Shown here piece by piece: positions 54,238 to 62,736 of a DNA stretch of 64,000 nucleotides (position 1 is its first letter; each line of letters starts with the position of its first letter). The translations under genes were made by a program, and so were the position numbers. The DNA comes from an uncultured Flavonifractor sp. (GTDB taxonomy: Bacteria; Bacillota; Clostridia; Oscillospirales; Oscillospiraceae), in assembly GCA_947384055.1 (NCBI GenBank), contig CANDFO010000001.1:44040-108039 (forward strand). The letters run 5' to 3'. Below the pieces are notes generated by a model. It ran no database searches and was not told the DNA's origin. It worked only from the letters and a program-made list of their open reading frames with translations.

Positions 54238-54266
54238 TTGCGTTTCCCCGCCGAAGTGCGTAAAAT
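54238..54266 (+). promoter_or_regulatory. Sigma-A promoter of azlCD
   Basis: TTGCGT (54238-54243), a 17-base spacer and TAAAAT (54261-54266). The predicted start near 54273 makes the first in-frame ATG at 54275 practically leaderless and supports ATG 54308. Confidence 0.65.
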
Positions 54267-54307
54267 AGGGGAGCATGTCAAAGCACAGAGGAAGTGGAAT
54301 CTGTACC

Positions 54308-55024
54308 ATGAGCCGGAACGCCTTGTCCGCCGCCTTTCCCGTAACTGTTCCGGTGCTGATGGGCTATCTGGCCATCGGCATCGCTTTCGGCCTGATGCTC
54401 CAGGAAATCGGCTACAATTTCATCTGGGCCTTTTTTATGAGCGTGAGCATTTACGCGGGTTCGGGGCAGTATCTGGGGGTCTCGCTGCTGGCCGCCTGCG
54501 CGGGGCTGGGCACGGTGGCGCTGATGACCCTGCTGATCAATTTCCGCCACCTGGTTTACGGACTGTCCATGCTGGAGAAATTCCGGGGCATGGGCTGGCG
54601 GAAGCTGTATATGATCTTTTCCCTTACCGATGAGACCTACGCTCTGCTGGCCTCCGCCCAGGCGCCGGTGGGGGTGGACCCGGGGCAGTTTTATTTCGCC
54701 ATCGCCCTGCTGGACCACAGCTATTGGATTCTGGGGTCGGTGATCGGCGCGGTCGCAGGGGCGCTGATCCCCTTCGACACCACGGGTATTGATTTTGCCA
54801 TGACCGCGCTGTTCATCGTCATCGCCGTGGACCAGTGGCGCGCTTACCGCCGCCACCTGCCCGCGCTGCTGGGGGCGGGCGCCACCATTGTGTTCCTGCT
54901 GGGGCTGGGGGCCCTGTTGGGTCAGCAGCAGATGCTGCTGGTCTCCCTGGGCGTTATTGTGCTGTCCCTGCTGGTTCTGCGGGACCGGCTGGATGAGGAA
55001 AAGGAGGAGACGCCGTCATGCTGA
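54308..55024 (+). CDS. azlC: AzlC-family branched-chain amino acid exporter, large subunit
   Basis: 238 residues. The opening FPVTVPVLMGYLAIGIAFG and the following YAGSGQYLGVSLLA and NFRHLVYGLSM segments are the AzlC/YgaZ signature. It has six to seven membrane helices. With AzlD it exports leucine-type or related amino acids. Start ATG 54308 is preferred because of the promoter position, with AGGAAG 13 bases upstream; ATG 54275 is the alternative. It overlaps azlD by 7 bases. Confidence 0.9.
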   Translation: MSRNALSAAFPVTVPVLMGYLAIGIAFGLMLQEIGYNFIWAFFMSVSIYAGSGQYLGVSLLAACAGLGTVALMTLLINFRHLVYGLSMLEKFRGMGWRKLYMIFSLTDETYALLASAQAPVGVDPGQFYFAIALLDHSYWILGSVIGAVAGALIPFDTTGIDFAMTALFIVIAVDQWRAYRRHLPALLGAGATIVFLLGLGALLGQQQMLLVSLGVIVLSLLVLRDRLDEEKEETPSC

Positions 55025-55350
55025 CCCCCGCCATGGCCGCCGCGTCCATCGCGGTAATGGCCGCCGTCACCTTTCTCACCCGAGCCCTCCCCTTCCTTCT
55101 TTTTGACCGGGGGAACGAGCCTCCAAAGCTGGTCCTCTATCTGGGCCGGGTCCTTCCTCCCGCCATTATCGCCATGCTGGTGGTCTACTGCCTGCGGGAA
55201 ATCTCCTTCGCCTCCCCCGGCGGCTGGGTCCCGCAGCTGGCCGCCGGAGCCGTTGTTGTGCTTCTTCACCTGTGGAAGCACAACAACCTGCTCTCCATTT
55301 TCGGAGGGACCATCCTGTACATGGTTCTGGTGCAGGCGGTATTTGTTTAA
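55018..55350 (+). CDS. azlD: AzlD-family branched-chain amino acid exporter, small subunit
   Basis: 110 residues, four membrane helices, with the conserved TFLTRALPFLLF start and LPPAIIAMLVVYCL segment. It overlaps azlC by 7 bases and has GAGGAGA upstream, so the pair is translationally coupled. A terminator follows. Confidence 0.9.
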   Translation: MLTPAMAAASIAVMAAVTFLTRALPFLLFDRGNEPPKLVLYLGRVLPPAIIAMLVVYCLREISFASPGGWVPQLAAGAVVVLLHLWKHNNLLSIFGGTILYMVLVQAVFV

Positions 55351-55374
55351 AGCCGCTCCTATCCGGCCGCTTTT

Positions 55375-55412
55375 CCGGGGCCCGGCACACGCGCCGGACC
55401 CCGGCTTTTTTC
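55375..55412 (+). terminator. Intrinsic terminator of azlCD
   Basis: CCGGGGCCCGGC (55375-55386) pairs with GCCGGACCCCGG (55393-55404, one mismatch), followed by CTTTTTT. Confidence 0.85.
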
Positions 55413-55491
55413 CATCCATGCCGCAAAAAATGGAATATTCCCGATAAAAGCTCGATTTTTTTGCACTGCTGAAAGAAATTTCGGCATTTTC

Positions 55492-55518
55492 TTATTTTCC
55501 CGGCAGTTTTGCCGATAA
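55492..55518 (+). promoter_or_regulatory. Sigma-28 (flagellar) promoter candidate for the flgM operon
   Basis: A perfect flagellar-sigma -10 GCCGATAA at 55511-55518; the -35 position 15 bases upstream reads TTAT instead of TAAA. It lies 60 bases before the flgM ATG, fitting the known control of flgM operons by sigma-D/FliA. Confidence 0.65.
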
Positions 55519-55577
55519 TAATAGTGAAGTAAGAAGATTGGCCCTATGGATGTTAATGGAAAAGGGTGTGAGATACC

Positions 55578-55889
55578 ATGCTGACTTCTTCCGGCTATCC
55601 AGCCATTTCCTCCGCCGCTCCGGTGAAGGTGTATCAGGCGGGCAAGGGACTCGGAAGCCGTGCCCAGGCCGCCAAAAGCTCCAATAAATACGACAGCGTT
55701 ACCCTCTCGGACCTCCCCACCAGGGAGAGCCGGTTCCGTATGGAGCTGGTGGGACGCATGACCCAGGATGTGCGCACCGCCACCACCACAGGGGATATTC
55801 ACGCGCTGCGCCAGCAGGTGTCCTCCGGTCAGTATACGCCGGACCCGATGGCCATTGCCGCCCGCATCCTCTTCCTGGGGGAGGGCTGA
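55578..55889 (+). CDS. flgM: Anti-sigma-28 factor FlgM
   Basis: 103 residues. An unstructured N-terminal half is followed by a C-terminal sigma-binding region (residues ~60-100, VGRMTQDVRTATTTGDIHA then QQVSSGQYTPDPMAIAARIL), matching the FlgM helices. It holds FliA/SigD inactive until the hook is complete. AAAGGGTG precedes the ATG. The operon order after it is that of Bacillus. Confidence 0.85.
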   Translation: MLTSSGYPAISSAAPVKVYQAGKGLGSRAQAAKSSNKYDSVTLSDLPTRESRFRMELVGRMTQDVRTATTTGDIHALRQQVSSGQYTPDPMAIAARILFLGEG

Positions 55890-55890
55890 T

Positions 55891-56364
55891 ATGGAGGCGC
55901 TCTACCTGTCCTACCTGACCCTGCTGGAGGAGCTGAGCAGGACCCTGGACCAGCTGACTGAGCTGGCCAGGCAGAAGCGGACCTCCGTGCTCAAGGACGA
56001 TCTGCTGACACTGGACCAGGTGCTCAACCAGGAGCAGGCCCTCTCCCTGTCCCTGCGGGGCACGGAGCAGAGGCGCTCCAAGCTCATCCGGGAGCTGGGG
56101 CTGGAGCAGGTGCCCCTTTCGGAGCTGTACCAGCACTGCCCGGAGCAGCTCAGGGGCCGCACCAAGCAGACCGCGGAGCAGCTGCGCACCAGCTACGACG
56201 TCTACCGCAACGCGGCCGGGGCCGCCCGGAGCGCTCTGGAGGTCGGTCTGCACGAGCTGGACAAAATTGTCGCCGCCATGGGAGGCGCTCCTGCGGAGGG
56301 CGCGGGATACCAGCCCGCCGACGTTCAGCCCCCGCCCAATATGAAGACCGATTTCCGCGCGTGA
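55891..56364 (+). CDS. flgN: Flagellar export chaperone FlgN
   Basis: 157 residues, mainly alpha-helical and charged, with heptad-like leucines through residue ~125. It is a chaperone for the hook-filament junction proteins encoded just downstream. The ATG at 55891 follows the flgM stop by 1 base with GGGGGAGGG. Sequence identity within the family is low, so context carries the call. Confidence 0.82.
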   Translation: MEALYLSYLTLLEELSRTLDQLTELARQKRTSVLKDDLLTLDQVLNQEQALSLSLRGTEQRRSKLIRELGLEQVPLSELYQHCPEQLRGRTKQTAEQLRTSYDVYRNAAGAARSALEVGLHELDKIVAAMGGAPAEGAGYQPADVQPPPNMKTDFRA

Positions 56365-56473
56365 GACCGCTCCCTCCGGAGCGCCGCCCGCCAGAACTTC
56401 CGCTTTTGAACCGCGGCTTCACGCCGGGCCTATGGACCCGGCGTCAGGCATGTATAATTAAGGAGTATTGCAT

Positions 56474-58759
56474 ATGAGCTCTGTTGGTACTTTTGGAACC
56501 TTTACCGCCGCCCGGCTTGCCATTTATGCCTCTCAGAAGGGGCTGAGCGTGACGGGCAACAATATCGCCAATATCAACAGCACGGGCTACACCCGCCAGG
56601 TGCTCAAACAGGTGAGCCTGAAAACCGGCGGCGCCGACCGCTACGCCAACAAGTACGATATCCACGTGGGCGAAGGCGTGCTGTGCACCGGCGTGTCCCA
56701 GATTCGGGACCCCTACCTGGATATCCGTTACCGCACCGAGATGTCCACCGTGGGCTATACCAACACCACGCTGGATACTCTGTCCGGACTGGCCGCAATT
56801 CTGGACGAGGTGGGAGACGGCTCCGACGATTACGGCATTATCTCCGCCGCCTTCGATAAGTTCGGCAGCGCCCTGCTGGGCATCCAGAACGGAGCCGGTC
56901 AGAAGGATACGGAGACCATGCTGGAGAAGTCCGCGGAACAGCTGACTCTCTACTTCCGGCAGTTTGCCCAGGAGCTTCAGAACCTGAAGGATAACAAGGT
57001 GAAGGGCCTGCGGCAGGATATCGACAAGGTCAACAATATCCTGACCAGCATCCGGGAGCTTAACGACGCTATCCGCAAGAGCGAAATCCACGGGGACAAC
57101 GCTCTGGAGATGCGGGACGACCGCAATGTGCTCATCGATGAGCTGTCCGAGTTTGTCAAGATCGACGTGGTCTACTCCATGGAGGACATCGGCGCGGGCC
57201 GCCAGGTGGAAAAGCTCACCATCAAGCTGGCCGACGCCAATCCGGACGTGGCCGCCGAGACCGACGAGGTCCGGCTGGTGGACGGCATTTACGCCGCGCA
57301 GTTTGTCACGCCCAAGAAAAACCCCAATCCTGCAACGGGCAAATACCTGGATGAGAACGGCGACCCCACCGACGACCCCCTGAACGCTTTCCAGGAGTTT
57401 GACGGCAACTACAACTTGGGCCTGTCCAAGCTGCTGGACGAGAAAGGGCGGGAGTGGAAGGAGGGCAAGACTGAGCCTCTGACTCTCAAGCCGGACAGCT
57501 TTACACCTCCGTTTGCCAGTCTTGCCGACCTGAAGACCGCGCTTGCCGGCGCCAGTGAGAAAAATCCGCTTGTGCTCACCGATAAGGACGGCACCAAGGT
57601 TGTCATCACCGGCATCAAGGACGGCAAGCTGACCGACGTGCCCCCGGCCAACCCCACGAGCGTCTCCGGCGTGTTCACCACCGTCACCTACAGCCAGGTG
57701 GTTGAGCAGTTCGACGACAACGACCTGTACGGCTCCCTCCAGGCCAGCCGCGAGCTCCTTACAGAGGAGGGCGAGTTCGCCAGCGTCAACAAGATCAAGG
57801 GGCCCGGCCCCGACGCCGACGAGAGCGCCGCCATCAAGCGGGGCATCCCCTATTACCAGAAATCTCTGGACCTGCTGGCCAAAAAATTCGCGGAGACCTT
57901 CAACAACGCCAACAAGGGCTACCTGGTGGATGAACACGGCAATTATCTGAAAAACACCGGCACAGACGAAAAACCCAAGTACGAAACGCTGCCGGAAATT
58001 ACCTATTACCGCAAGAAGGCCGACGGCACGGTCAGCACCACCGCCCCGGCCGCCGGCGACGAGGACAACTGGGAGACTTTTTCGTTCACCGTCAACAATG
58101 ACATGAATGAGGACGAGAAGGCGGCCTTTAAGCTGGCGGCCCCCGGCAAAACCGTGGAGCAATATCTGGAGGATAACGGTGTAAAGCCGGTGGGCGGCAA
58201 CCTGTTCAGCATCCGCGGCGACTCGGATGTGGATACGGACGCCGACGGCAACAGCCTGATTACCGCCTCCAACATCAACGTAGCCGCGGGCTGGTCCACC
58301 GGCCGGGTTCACGTCGTCACCAGCTTTATCAAGCCCTTTGACGGCAGTCTGGAAAACAGCACCCAGTCCAGCAATATCGACCACATGATCGCCATGCTGG
58401 ACAAGGACCAGGTCTACAATCCCCAGGACTGGTACAACAAGCCGGTAAATCCCGGCGATAAAGATGATATTGCCCAGAGCGAGTACCTGTTTAACGGCTC
58501 TTTCACGGAGATGCTGAACAATATGTTCGTGGTTCTGGGCAAGGACCAGGACAGCTTCGGCGACCGGCTGGACACCAGCTATAACGCCGCTGTAGAGCTG
58601 GACACCAGCCGGGACGGTGTGTCCGGCGTGGACCTGAATGACGAGGCCATGAGCCTGATGCAGTATTCCAAATCCCTCAACGCCGCTTACCGGCTGATGA
58701 CCACCATTGACGAGGCATTGGACCGGCTCATCAACAACACCGGCGTCGTCGGCAGATAA
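56474..58759 (+). CDS. flgK: Flagellar hook-associated protein 1 (FlgK), long form
   Basis: 761 residues, about 200 longer than the E. coli protein. The N-terminal D0/D1 coil is classic (ARLAIYASQKGLSVTGNNIA, NINSTGYTRQ). The C-terminal helix SLMQYSKSLNAAYRLMTTID then closes the protein. The extra length lies between residues ~280 and ~640, an Asp/Lys-rich beta-type insertion that would be surface exposed on the junction. The ATG at 56474 has AAGGAG. It forms the joint between hook and filament. Confidence 0.93.
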   Translation: MSSVGTFGTFTAARLAIYASQKGLSVTGNNIANINSTGYTRQVLKQVSLKTGGADRYANKYDIHVGEGVLCTGVSQIRDPYLDIRYRTEMSTVGYTNTTLDTLSGLAAILDEVGDGSDDYGIISAAFDKFGSALLGIQNGAGQKDTETMLEKSAEQLTLYFRQFAQELQNLKDNKVKGLRQDIDKVNNILTSIRELNDAIRKSEIHGDNALEMRDDRNVLIDELSEFVKIDVVYSMEDIGAGRQVEKLTIKLADANPDVAAETDEVRLVDGIYAAQFVTPKKNPNPATGKYLDENGDPTDDPLNAFQEFDGNYNLGLSKLLDEKGREWKEGKTEPLTLKPDSFTPPFASLADLKTALAGASEKNPLVLTDKDGTKVVITGIKDGKLTDVPPANPTSVSGVFTTVTYSQVVEQFDDNDLYGSLQASRELLTEEGEFASVNKIKGPGPDADESAAIKRGIPYYQKSLDLLAKKFAETFNNANKGYLVDEHGNYLKNTGTDEKPKYETLPEITYYRKKADGTVSTTAPAAGDEDNWETFSFTVNNDMNEDEKAAFKLAAPGKTVEQYLEDNGVKPVGGNLFSIRGDSDVDTDADGNSLITASNINVAAGWSTGRVHVVTSFIKPFDGSLENSTQSSNIDHMIAMLDKDQVYNPQDWYNKPVNPGDKDDIAQSEYLFNGSFTEMLNNMFVVLGKDQDSFGDRLDTSYNAAVELDTSRDGVSGVDLNDEAMSLMQYSKSLNAAYRLMTTIDEALDRLINNTGVVGR

Positions 58760-58774
58760 GGAGGCTGAGTGAAT

Positions 58775-60391
58775 ATGATTCGTGCAACAACCACCGGCGT
58801 GCTGAAGGGCTACCGCACCAATCTGATGCAGTCCTTTATCACTTTGAACAGCGCCCGTACTACCGTGCTCAAGCCCCGCAATTTCCAGTCCTACGCGGAC
58901 GACCCCACCGCCGCATCCAAGGCCTATCAGATGCGCCGTACCCTTCAGCGCACCGGCGCGCAGCTGGATGTCAGCAAGGCCGCCACGTACAAATTTGAAA
59001 GCGCCTGGGCCGCCCTGGGCAGCGTGGTGGACGACGTGGACAACGAGCACGACAACTCTGTGTGGCACGACGTCCTGGTGGACGCCAACGACCCCACCGG
59101 CGACGCCCGCACCTCGCTGGGCAAGATTATGATTCAGCTGGGGGACAATATTCTCCAGAGCATGAACACCAAATACGGCGACAACTTTGTCTTTGCCGGA
59201 GCGGATGGCCTGAATGTCCCCTTTGAAATCCGGGAGGACGGGCATGTCTATTACCGGGGCGTCAATGTGGACACCGAGGTCCCCAAGCGCATTGGCGAGG
59301 TCAAGGTGGGCGATGGCGGGGCGGCCGCCATCACCGTTGGAAAGGATGCCGACGGAAAACCCGTCTATACGCTGGGCGTTACCCCGCCTGCCGAGGCCCA
59401 GTATATCAAAACCAGAACGACCTCTGTAGTCAATGCGCAAAAATACACAGATGATACCACTTTAATGCCGGCGGCGGCTGGCGGCACTGAGCCTCTCCGT
59501 GTAAATTCCAATGGAGAGATCGACACGAATGAAGTGTCCGGGGCCTATTATATCCGTGAGAATAAGACCTCCACGGTCACAGTGGATGACTACAATGACG
59601 ACCCGGAGCGCTACTTTGTACTGAAAGACAGGCTGGGAAACCCCGTGATGACCACAGACAAGGACGGTAATGACGCCTATACGGTCATCAGTGGCGCAAT
59701 GGTTTACACGGACAGCTATAAGGAGCACAATCTGCTTGTGGATTCCAATGGCGATCCCGTTACGGTGGACGATAACGGAAACCCCGACCCCAACGGGCTG
59801 TACTATCTGGTGATGGATGATGCCGAAGTTATCTCCGAGACTGACTATGCCGCGGCCCAGAAGGACCTGGAAAAGCTGGAATATATGAGCGGCGAGAAGA
59901 ACTTTATCGACATCGGGCTGGGCCTCCAGGAGGATCTGGAAAGCCGGCTGATTGAGTCCAGCGCCTTTGATGAGGCCCTCCAGGGCATCAATTTCCTGGG
60001 CTACGGCGTGGATGAGGACGGCGACCCCAAAAACCTCATCTCTCTGGCCCGGAAGATCGGCGAGCTGTCCAACAAGTTCAAGGACGGCGCCTGGGGCAAG
60101 GACACCGGCGGTTACCCGGAGCTGAACCGCCTGGCAAAGAAGCTGGAGGAGCGGGCCGCCGAGCTGAAAACCATGCACAGCGACCTGGACGCTGAGGGCC
60201 GCGCCCTGAAAGACAACAACGACATGCTGACCTCTAAGGCGGATACCATCAAGGAGCAGATCCACGACCTGGAGGATATGGATGAGGCAGAGGCCATCAG
60301 TTCTTTTATCTGGGCCCAATACTGCTATAACGCCGCCCTAAAGGTCGGCAACAGCATCCTGTCTCAGAGCTTAATGGATTATATGAGCTGA
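58775..60391 (+). CDS. flgL: Flagellar hook-associated protein 3 (FlgL), long form
   Basis: 538 residues, well above the usual ~300. The N-terminal flagellin-like coil includes PRNFQSYADDPTAASKAYQM and the C-terminal helix ISSFIWAQYCYNAALKVGN. The middle (~residues 165-380) is an Asp/Asn/Gly-rich insertion with repeated short beta segments (DDNGNPDPNG, TDKDGNDAY). It begins at ATG 58775 after AAGGAGG; GTG 58769 is too close to the ribosome binding site. Confidence 0.9.
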   Translation: MIRATTTGVLKGYRTNLMQSFITLNSARTTVLKPRNFQSYADDPTAASKAYQMRRTLQRTGAQLDVSKAATYKFESAWAALGSVVDDVDNEHDNSVWHDVLVDANDPTGDARTSLGKIMIQLGDNILQSMNTKYGDNFVFAGADGLNVPFEIREDGHVYYRGVNVDTEVPKRIGEVKVGDGGAAAITVGKDADGKPVYTLGVTPPAEAQYIKTRTTSVVNAQKYTDDTTLMPAAAGGTEPLRVNSNGEIDTNEVSGAYYIRENKTSTVTVDDYNDDPERYFVLKDRLGNPVMTTDKDGNDAYTVISGAMVYTDSYKEHNLLVDSNGDPVTVDDNGNPDPNGLYYLVMDDAEVISETDYAAAQKDLEKLEYMSGEKNFIDIGLGLQEDLESRLIESSAFDEALQGINFLGYGVDEDGDPKNLISLARKIGELSNKFKDGAWGKDTGGYPELNRLAKKLEERAAELKTMHSDLDAEGRALKDNNDMLTSKADTIKEQIHDLEDMDEAEAISSFIWAQYCYNAALKVGNSILSQSLMDYMS

Positions 60392-60434
60392 GTATCATAT
60401 ATATCATATAGAGGAAGGAGTGCAGCATGAAGCT

Positions 60435-61040
60435 ATGTATCCGTTAATTGAGATCAAAACTGTCCCCATTGAGATTGAGATGAAGACCACCCATGCCAAG
60501 CTGGAATATTCCCGCGGCACGGCAGATCTGGAAATCTCCCGGGGTGACGGCGGCCTGAGCATCAAAAGCCGCCCCATCCGACTGAATTTGGATACTTTTG
60601 AAGCCCGCAATTCCATCACTCCCACTGCCCCCCGCTCTCTGGAGCAGTACGCGCAGAAGGGGCAGCAGGCATCTTATGCCGCCACCGCAACCTTTGCCCA
60701 GCAGGGACAGCTCCTGCTGGAGGCCAAAATCGGCCAGGATATGATTACACAGTTTGCCGCAGACGCCATCGGACCGGAGGTGAATGACGTGGGCCTTCAA
60801 TTTCTCCCCTCCACGGGTCCCGAGATTACCTGGGACCCGGGAGAGATGCACATCCGCTATGAGATGGATAAGCTGAACTTTGACTGGCGGGTCAACCAGC
60901 CTCAGTTTGAATTTACCCCCGGCGACATTGAGCTGTCTGTCACCCAGCAGCCCGACGTTATCATCAAGTATGTGGGCGGTCCCCTCTACGTGCCCCCCTC
61001 TGCTGACCCCAATTATGAGCCGGTGGACGTGCAGGCCTGA
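60435..61040 (+). CDS. YviE/DUF6470 family flagellar-operon protein
   Basis: About 201 residues, beta-rich, no signal or membrane helix. It opens with EIKTVPIEIEMKTTHAKLEY and ends with NYEPVDVQA. The place between flgL and fliW is that of B. subtilis yviE, whose role is unknown. AGGAAGGAG at 60412-60420 is 14 bases from ATG 60435; GTG 60420 overlaps the ribosome binding site and is unlikely. Confidence 0.8.
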   Translation: MYPLIEIKTVPIEIEMKTTHAKLEYSRGTADLEISRGDGGLSIKSRPIRLNLDTFEARNSITPTAPRSLEQYAQKGQQASYAATATFAQQGQLLLEAKIGQDMITQFAADAIGPEVNDVGLQFLPSTGPEITWDPGEMHIRYEMDKLNFDWRVNQPQFEFTPGDIELSVTQQPDVIIKYVGGPLYVPPSADPNYEPVDVQA

Positions 61041-61054
61041 CAGGAGGCGTGGAT

Positions 61055-61507
61055 TTGAAGCTCCAGACCAAATATTTCGGTGAGGTTGAATACGAGGAAG
61101 GGGAGATCGTCACCTTTCCCATAGGGCTGTTTGGCTTTGAGGAGGAACACCAATTTCTTCTGCTGCCCTTCGAGGGCAGCGCCGCCACTCTGCTCTGCCT
61201 GCAAAGTGTGGCTACCCCCGCTCTGGCCTTTGTCGTAATGGACCCCTTTTCCCTGGACCCGTCCTACGCCCCGGAGCTTCAGCCCAAAGAGCTGAGCGCC
61301 TTGGGGGTAAAGGAAACCCAGGAGCTGGGCTTTTACGTGCTCTGTGTGGTGAAAAAGCCCGTGGCGGACAGCACGGTAAATCTGAAATGCCCGGTGGCGA
61401 TTCATCCACAGACCCGTGTGGCCCGCCAGGTGATTTTGGAGGATACCAAATACGACATGCGTCATCCCCTGGCCCAGTTCGGCCGCAAGGAGGCTTCGCC
61501 ATGCTGA
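61055..61507 (+). CDS. fliW: Flagellar assembly factor FliW
   Basis: 150 residues from TTG 61055. The TTG sits 7 bases after AGGAGG and gives the family opening KLQTKYFGEVEY. Other family blocks are ITFP-like VTFPIGLFGFEEE and the KCPVAIHP segment. It binds flagellin and antagonises CsrA, the product of the next gene, in the partner-switch known from Bacillus. It overlaps csrA by 7 bases. Confidence 0.92.
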   Translation: MKLQTKYFGEVEYEEGEIVTFPIGLFGFEEEHQFLLLPFEGSAATLLCLQSVATPALAFVVMDPFSLDPSYAPELQPKELSALGVKETQELGFYVLCVVKKPVADSTVNLKCPVAIHPQTRVARQVILEDTKYDMRHPLAQFGRKEASPC

Positions 61508-61752
61508 TCCTACAGCGCCGGGCGGGAGAATCCCTGGTCATCGGAGAAAATATTACTGTTTCTGTGGTATCGGTGGACGGAATGCGGGTACGGCTGGCCA
61601 TTTCCGCGCCGGAGGACGTATCCATCCTGCGCAGCGAGCTGATCACCGCCGCCACCGCCAACCGGGATTCCGCTCAGGAGGAGGCTGCTCCCGCTGAGCT
61701 TTTGGATCTGCTGGGGGGCGTACTGGAGCAGAAGCCGGAGGAACAGGCGTAA
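61501..61752 (+). CDS. csrA: Translational regulator CsrA
   Basis: 83 residues. MLILQRRAGESLVIGENITV and VRLAISAPEDVSILR match the CsrA RNA-binding strands, followed by a ~30-residue Ala/Glu-rich tail. It represses flagellin mRNA translation and is held off by FliW. It is coupled to fliW by overlap. Confidence 0.94.
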   Translation: MLILQRRAGESLVIGENITVSVVSVDGMRVRLAISAPEDVSILRSELITAATANRDSAQEEAAPAELLDLLGGVLEQKPEEQA

Positions 61753-61803
61753 GTCTGTCCTTCCTTCTGAATAGAACCGAATGCAGGAAAGGAGGAATTG
61801 GGT

Positions 61804-61980
61804 ATGATGGAGTCTATCGCGGGCATGGCCATGGACATGAGCGCCGCGCAGTTCGCTACGAACTATTCCATATCCGTTGCCAAAAAGATGATGGATACCC
61901 AGGAGCTGGCCGGGCAGGAGCTGCTGAACATGCTCCCCCCCACTCCGGGCAAGGGAGATTTTATTGACGTTTATGCCTGA
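61804..61980 (+). CDS. YjfB-family small putative motility protein
   Basis: 58 residues. The core SISVAKKMMDTQELAGQELL followed by NMLPP matches the YjfB family (B. subtilis YjfB has ISVAKMAMDTQE). The ATG at 61804 is 8 bases after AAAGGAGG; TTG 61798 is too close. It is last in the flagellar operon and is followed at once by a terminator. The molecular role is unknown. Confidence 0.8.
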   Translation: MMESIAGMAMDMSAAQFATNYSISVAKKMMDTQELAGQELLNMLPPTPGKGDFIDVYA

Positions 61981-61990
61981 CATCCTGCAC

Positions 61991-62026
61991 AAAAAGGTAG
62001 ACCTGCGGAAGCAGGTCTACCTTTTT
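61991..62026 (+). terminator. Terminator of the flagellar operon
   Basis: A perfect 16-bp stem (61991-62006 with 62011-62026) has a GGAA loop and five terminal T residues. The leading A-run allows bidirectional use. Confidence 0.92.
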
Positions 62027-62127
62027 GCCGTATGTCCGGGCGCGTCTTTCTCTTTCAGGAAAAAGCAAGGTCTTTATTCGCGCTGTCATGCCGCTGTCTG
62101 GGTATGTTGATATTCTTCAAGCACAGC

Positions 62128-62340
62128 CTAAATTCTGCGCAGCTCCGCCAGAGTTTCGTTGATTTCATTCAGCGGCAGGCGCCCCCTGGAAAAAGCCACC
62201 GCCTGCTCCAGCGTGGCTTTGCGGGCCAGCTCGACCAGAGGATGCTTCAAGAGAGTGGGAAACCGCCGCTGGAAAACGGCGCGGGACGCGGGATTGTCCA
62301 GCAGCTCGCCCAGCGTGATGCGGTTGTTCTTCAGATTCAC
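62128..62340 (-). CDS. Small helical protein, function unknown
   Basis: 70 residues from GTG 62340, with GGAGGTG 6 bases upstream; ATG 62361 lacks a usable ribosome binding site. The sequence ITLGELLDNPASRAVFQRRF and HPLVELARKATLEQAVAF then LNEINETLAELRRI looks like the short helical module found at the C-terminus of some clostridial enzymes (pattern T..ELL..P.A..I....FP....HP...A...TL), here free-standing. It may be a detached domain. No gene precedes it closely. Confidence 0.55.
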   Translation of the reverse strand: MNLKNNRITLGELLDNPASRAVFQRRFPTLLKHPLVELARKATLEQAVAFSRGRLPLNEINETLAELRRI

Positions 62341-62450
62341 ATGCTTCACCTCCACCCCCATCCTATGCGGGACGGCAGAAGAATCCACACATAAAAAAGC
62401 GGCCCCGCCCGCGCCTTTGGCAGACGTCTTGTGCGCACGGCCGGGCTGAG

Positions 62451-62646
62451 CTGTCAAAAAACTTCCCCCACGGGAAAGTCTCGCAGAGTTTTGCCGCCCG
62501 AGGGCGGCAAAATAAAATCACCATTGGTCATTTTCGGGGACATGTGCCTCGGAAATGACACTGCTCGGCCTGCAAGTGTGCCCAAAGGGTGCGCGCGGCA
62601 GGCCGTATCCCTTCTGTCGAAAAAGGCCTCTGGCCTTTTTCGACAG
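62451..62646. repeat. 196-bp MITE-like element with CTGTCRAAAAA terminal inverted repeats
   Basis: The left end CTGTCAAAAAA (62451-62461) and right end TTTTTCGACAG (62636-62646) are inverted repeats. The interior is a chain of hairpins: TTTTGCCGCCC/GGGCGGCAAAA (62489-62512), a TCATTTTC/GAAATGA dyad near 62530-62560, and a 15-bp hairpin at the right end (62614-62628 with 62632-62646). Its first 34 bases recur at 49354-49387. No transposase is encoded. The long minus-strand frame across it is probably not a gene. No other gene is seen in the 62341-62736 gap. Confidence 0.6.
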
Positions 62647-62649
62647 GCT

Positions 62650-62688
62650 GACAGAGAGCCTCCGGCATTGTGCCGGAGGCTCTCTGTC
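62650..62688 (-). terminator. Hairpin after groL
   Basis: A perfect 17-bp stem (GACAGAGAGCCTCCGGC at 62650-62666 with 62672-62688) lies 48 bases past the groL stop. No U-tract follows directly leftward; the adjacent hairpin of the repeat element may assist. Confidence 0.6.
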
Positions 62689-62736
62689 ATACCTTGTCTG
62701 TCAGAGCGGCGCTGTCTTTCAATCAGCTGCCGCTTA

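Noticed and set aside
56444..59440. 998-codon open frame on the minus strand opposite flgK and flgL
   Set aside because: It is the antisense of two certain genes, has no ribosome binding site or family motif, and shows the Val/Gly/His-rich composition typical of frames opposite high-GC coding DNA.
62454..62690. 78-codon minus-strand frame across the repeat element
   Set aside because: It follows the hairpin repeats of the MITE-like element and has no ribosome binding site; more likely a by-product of the repeat.
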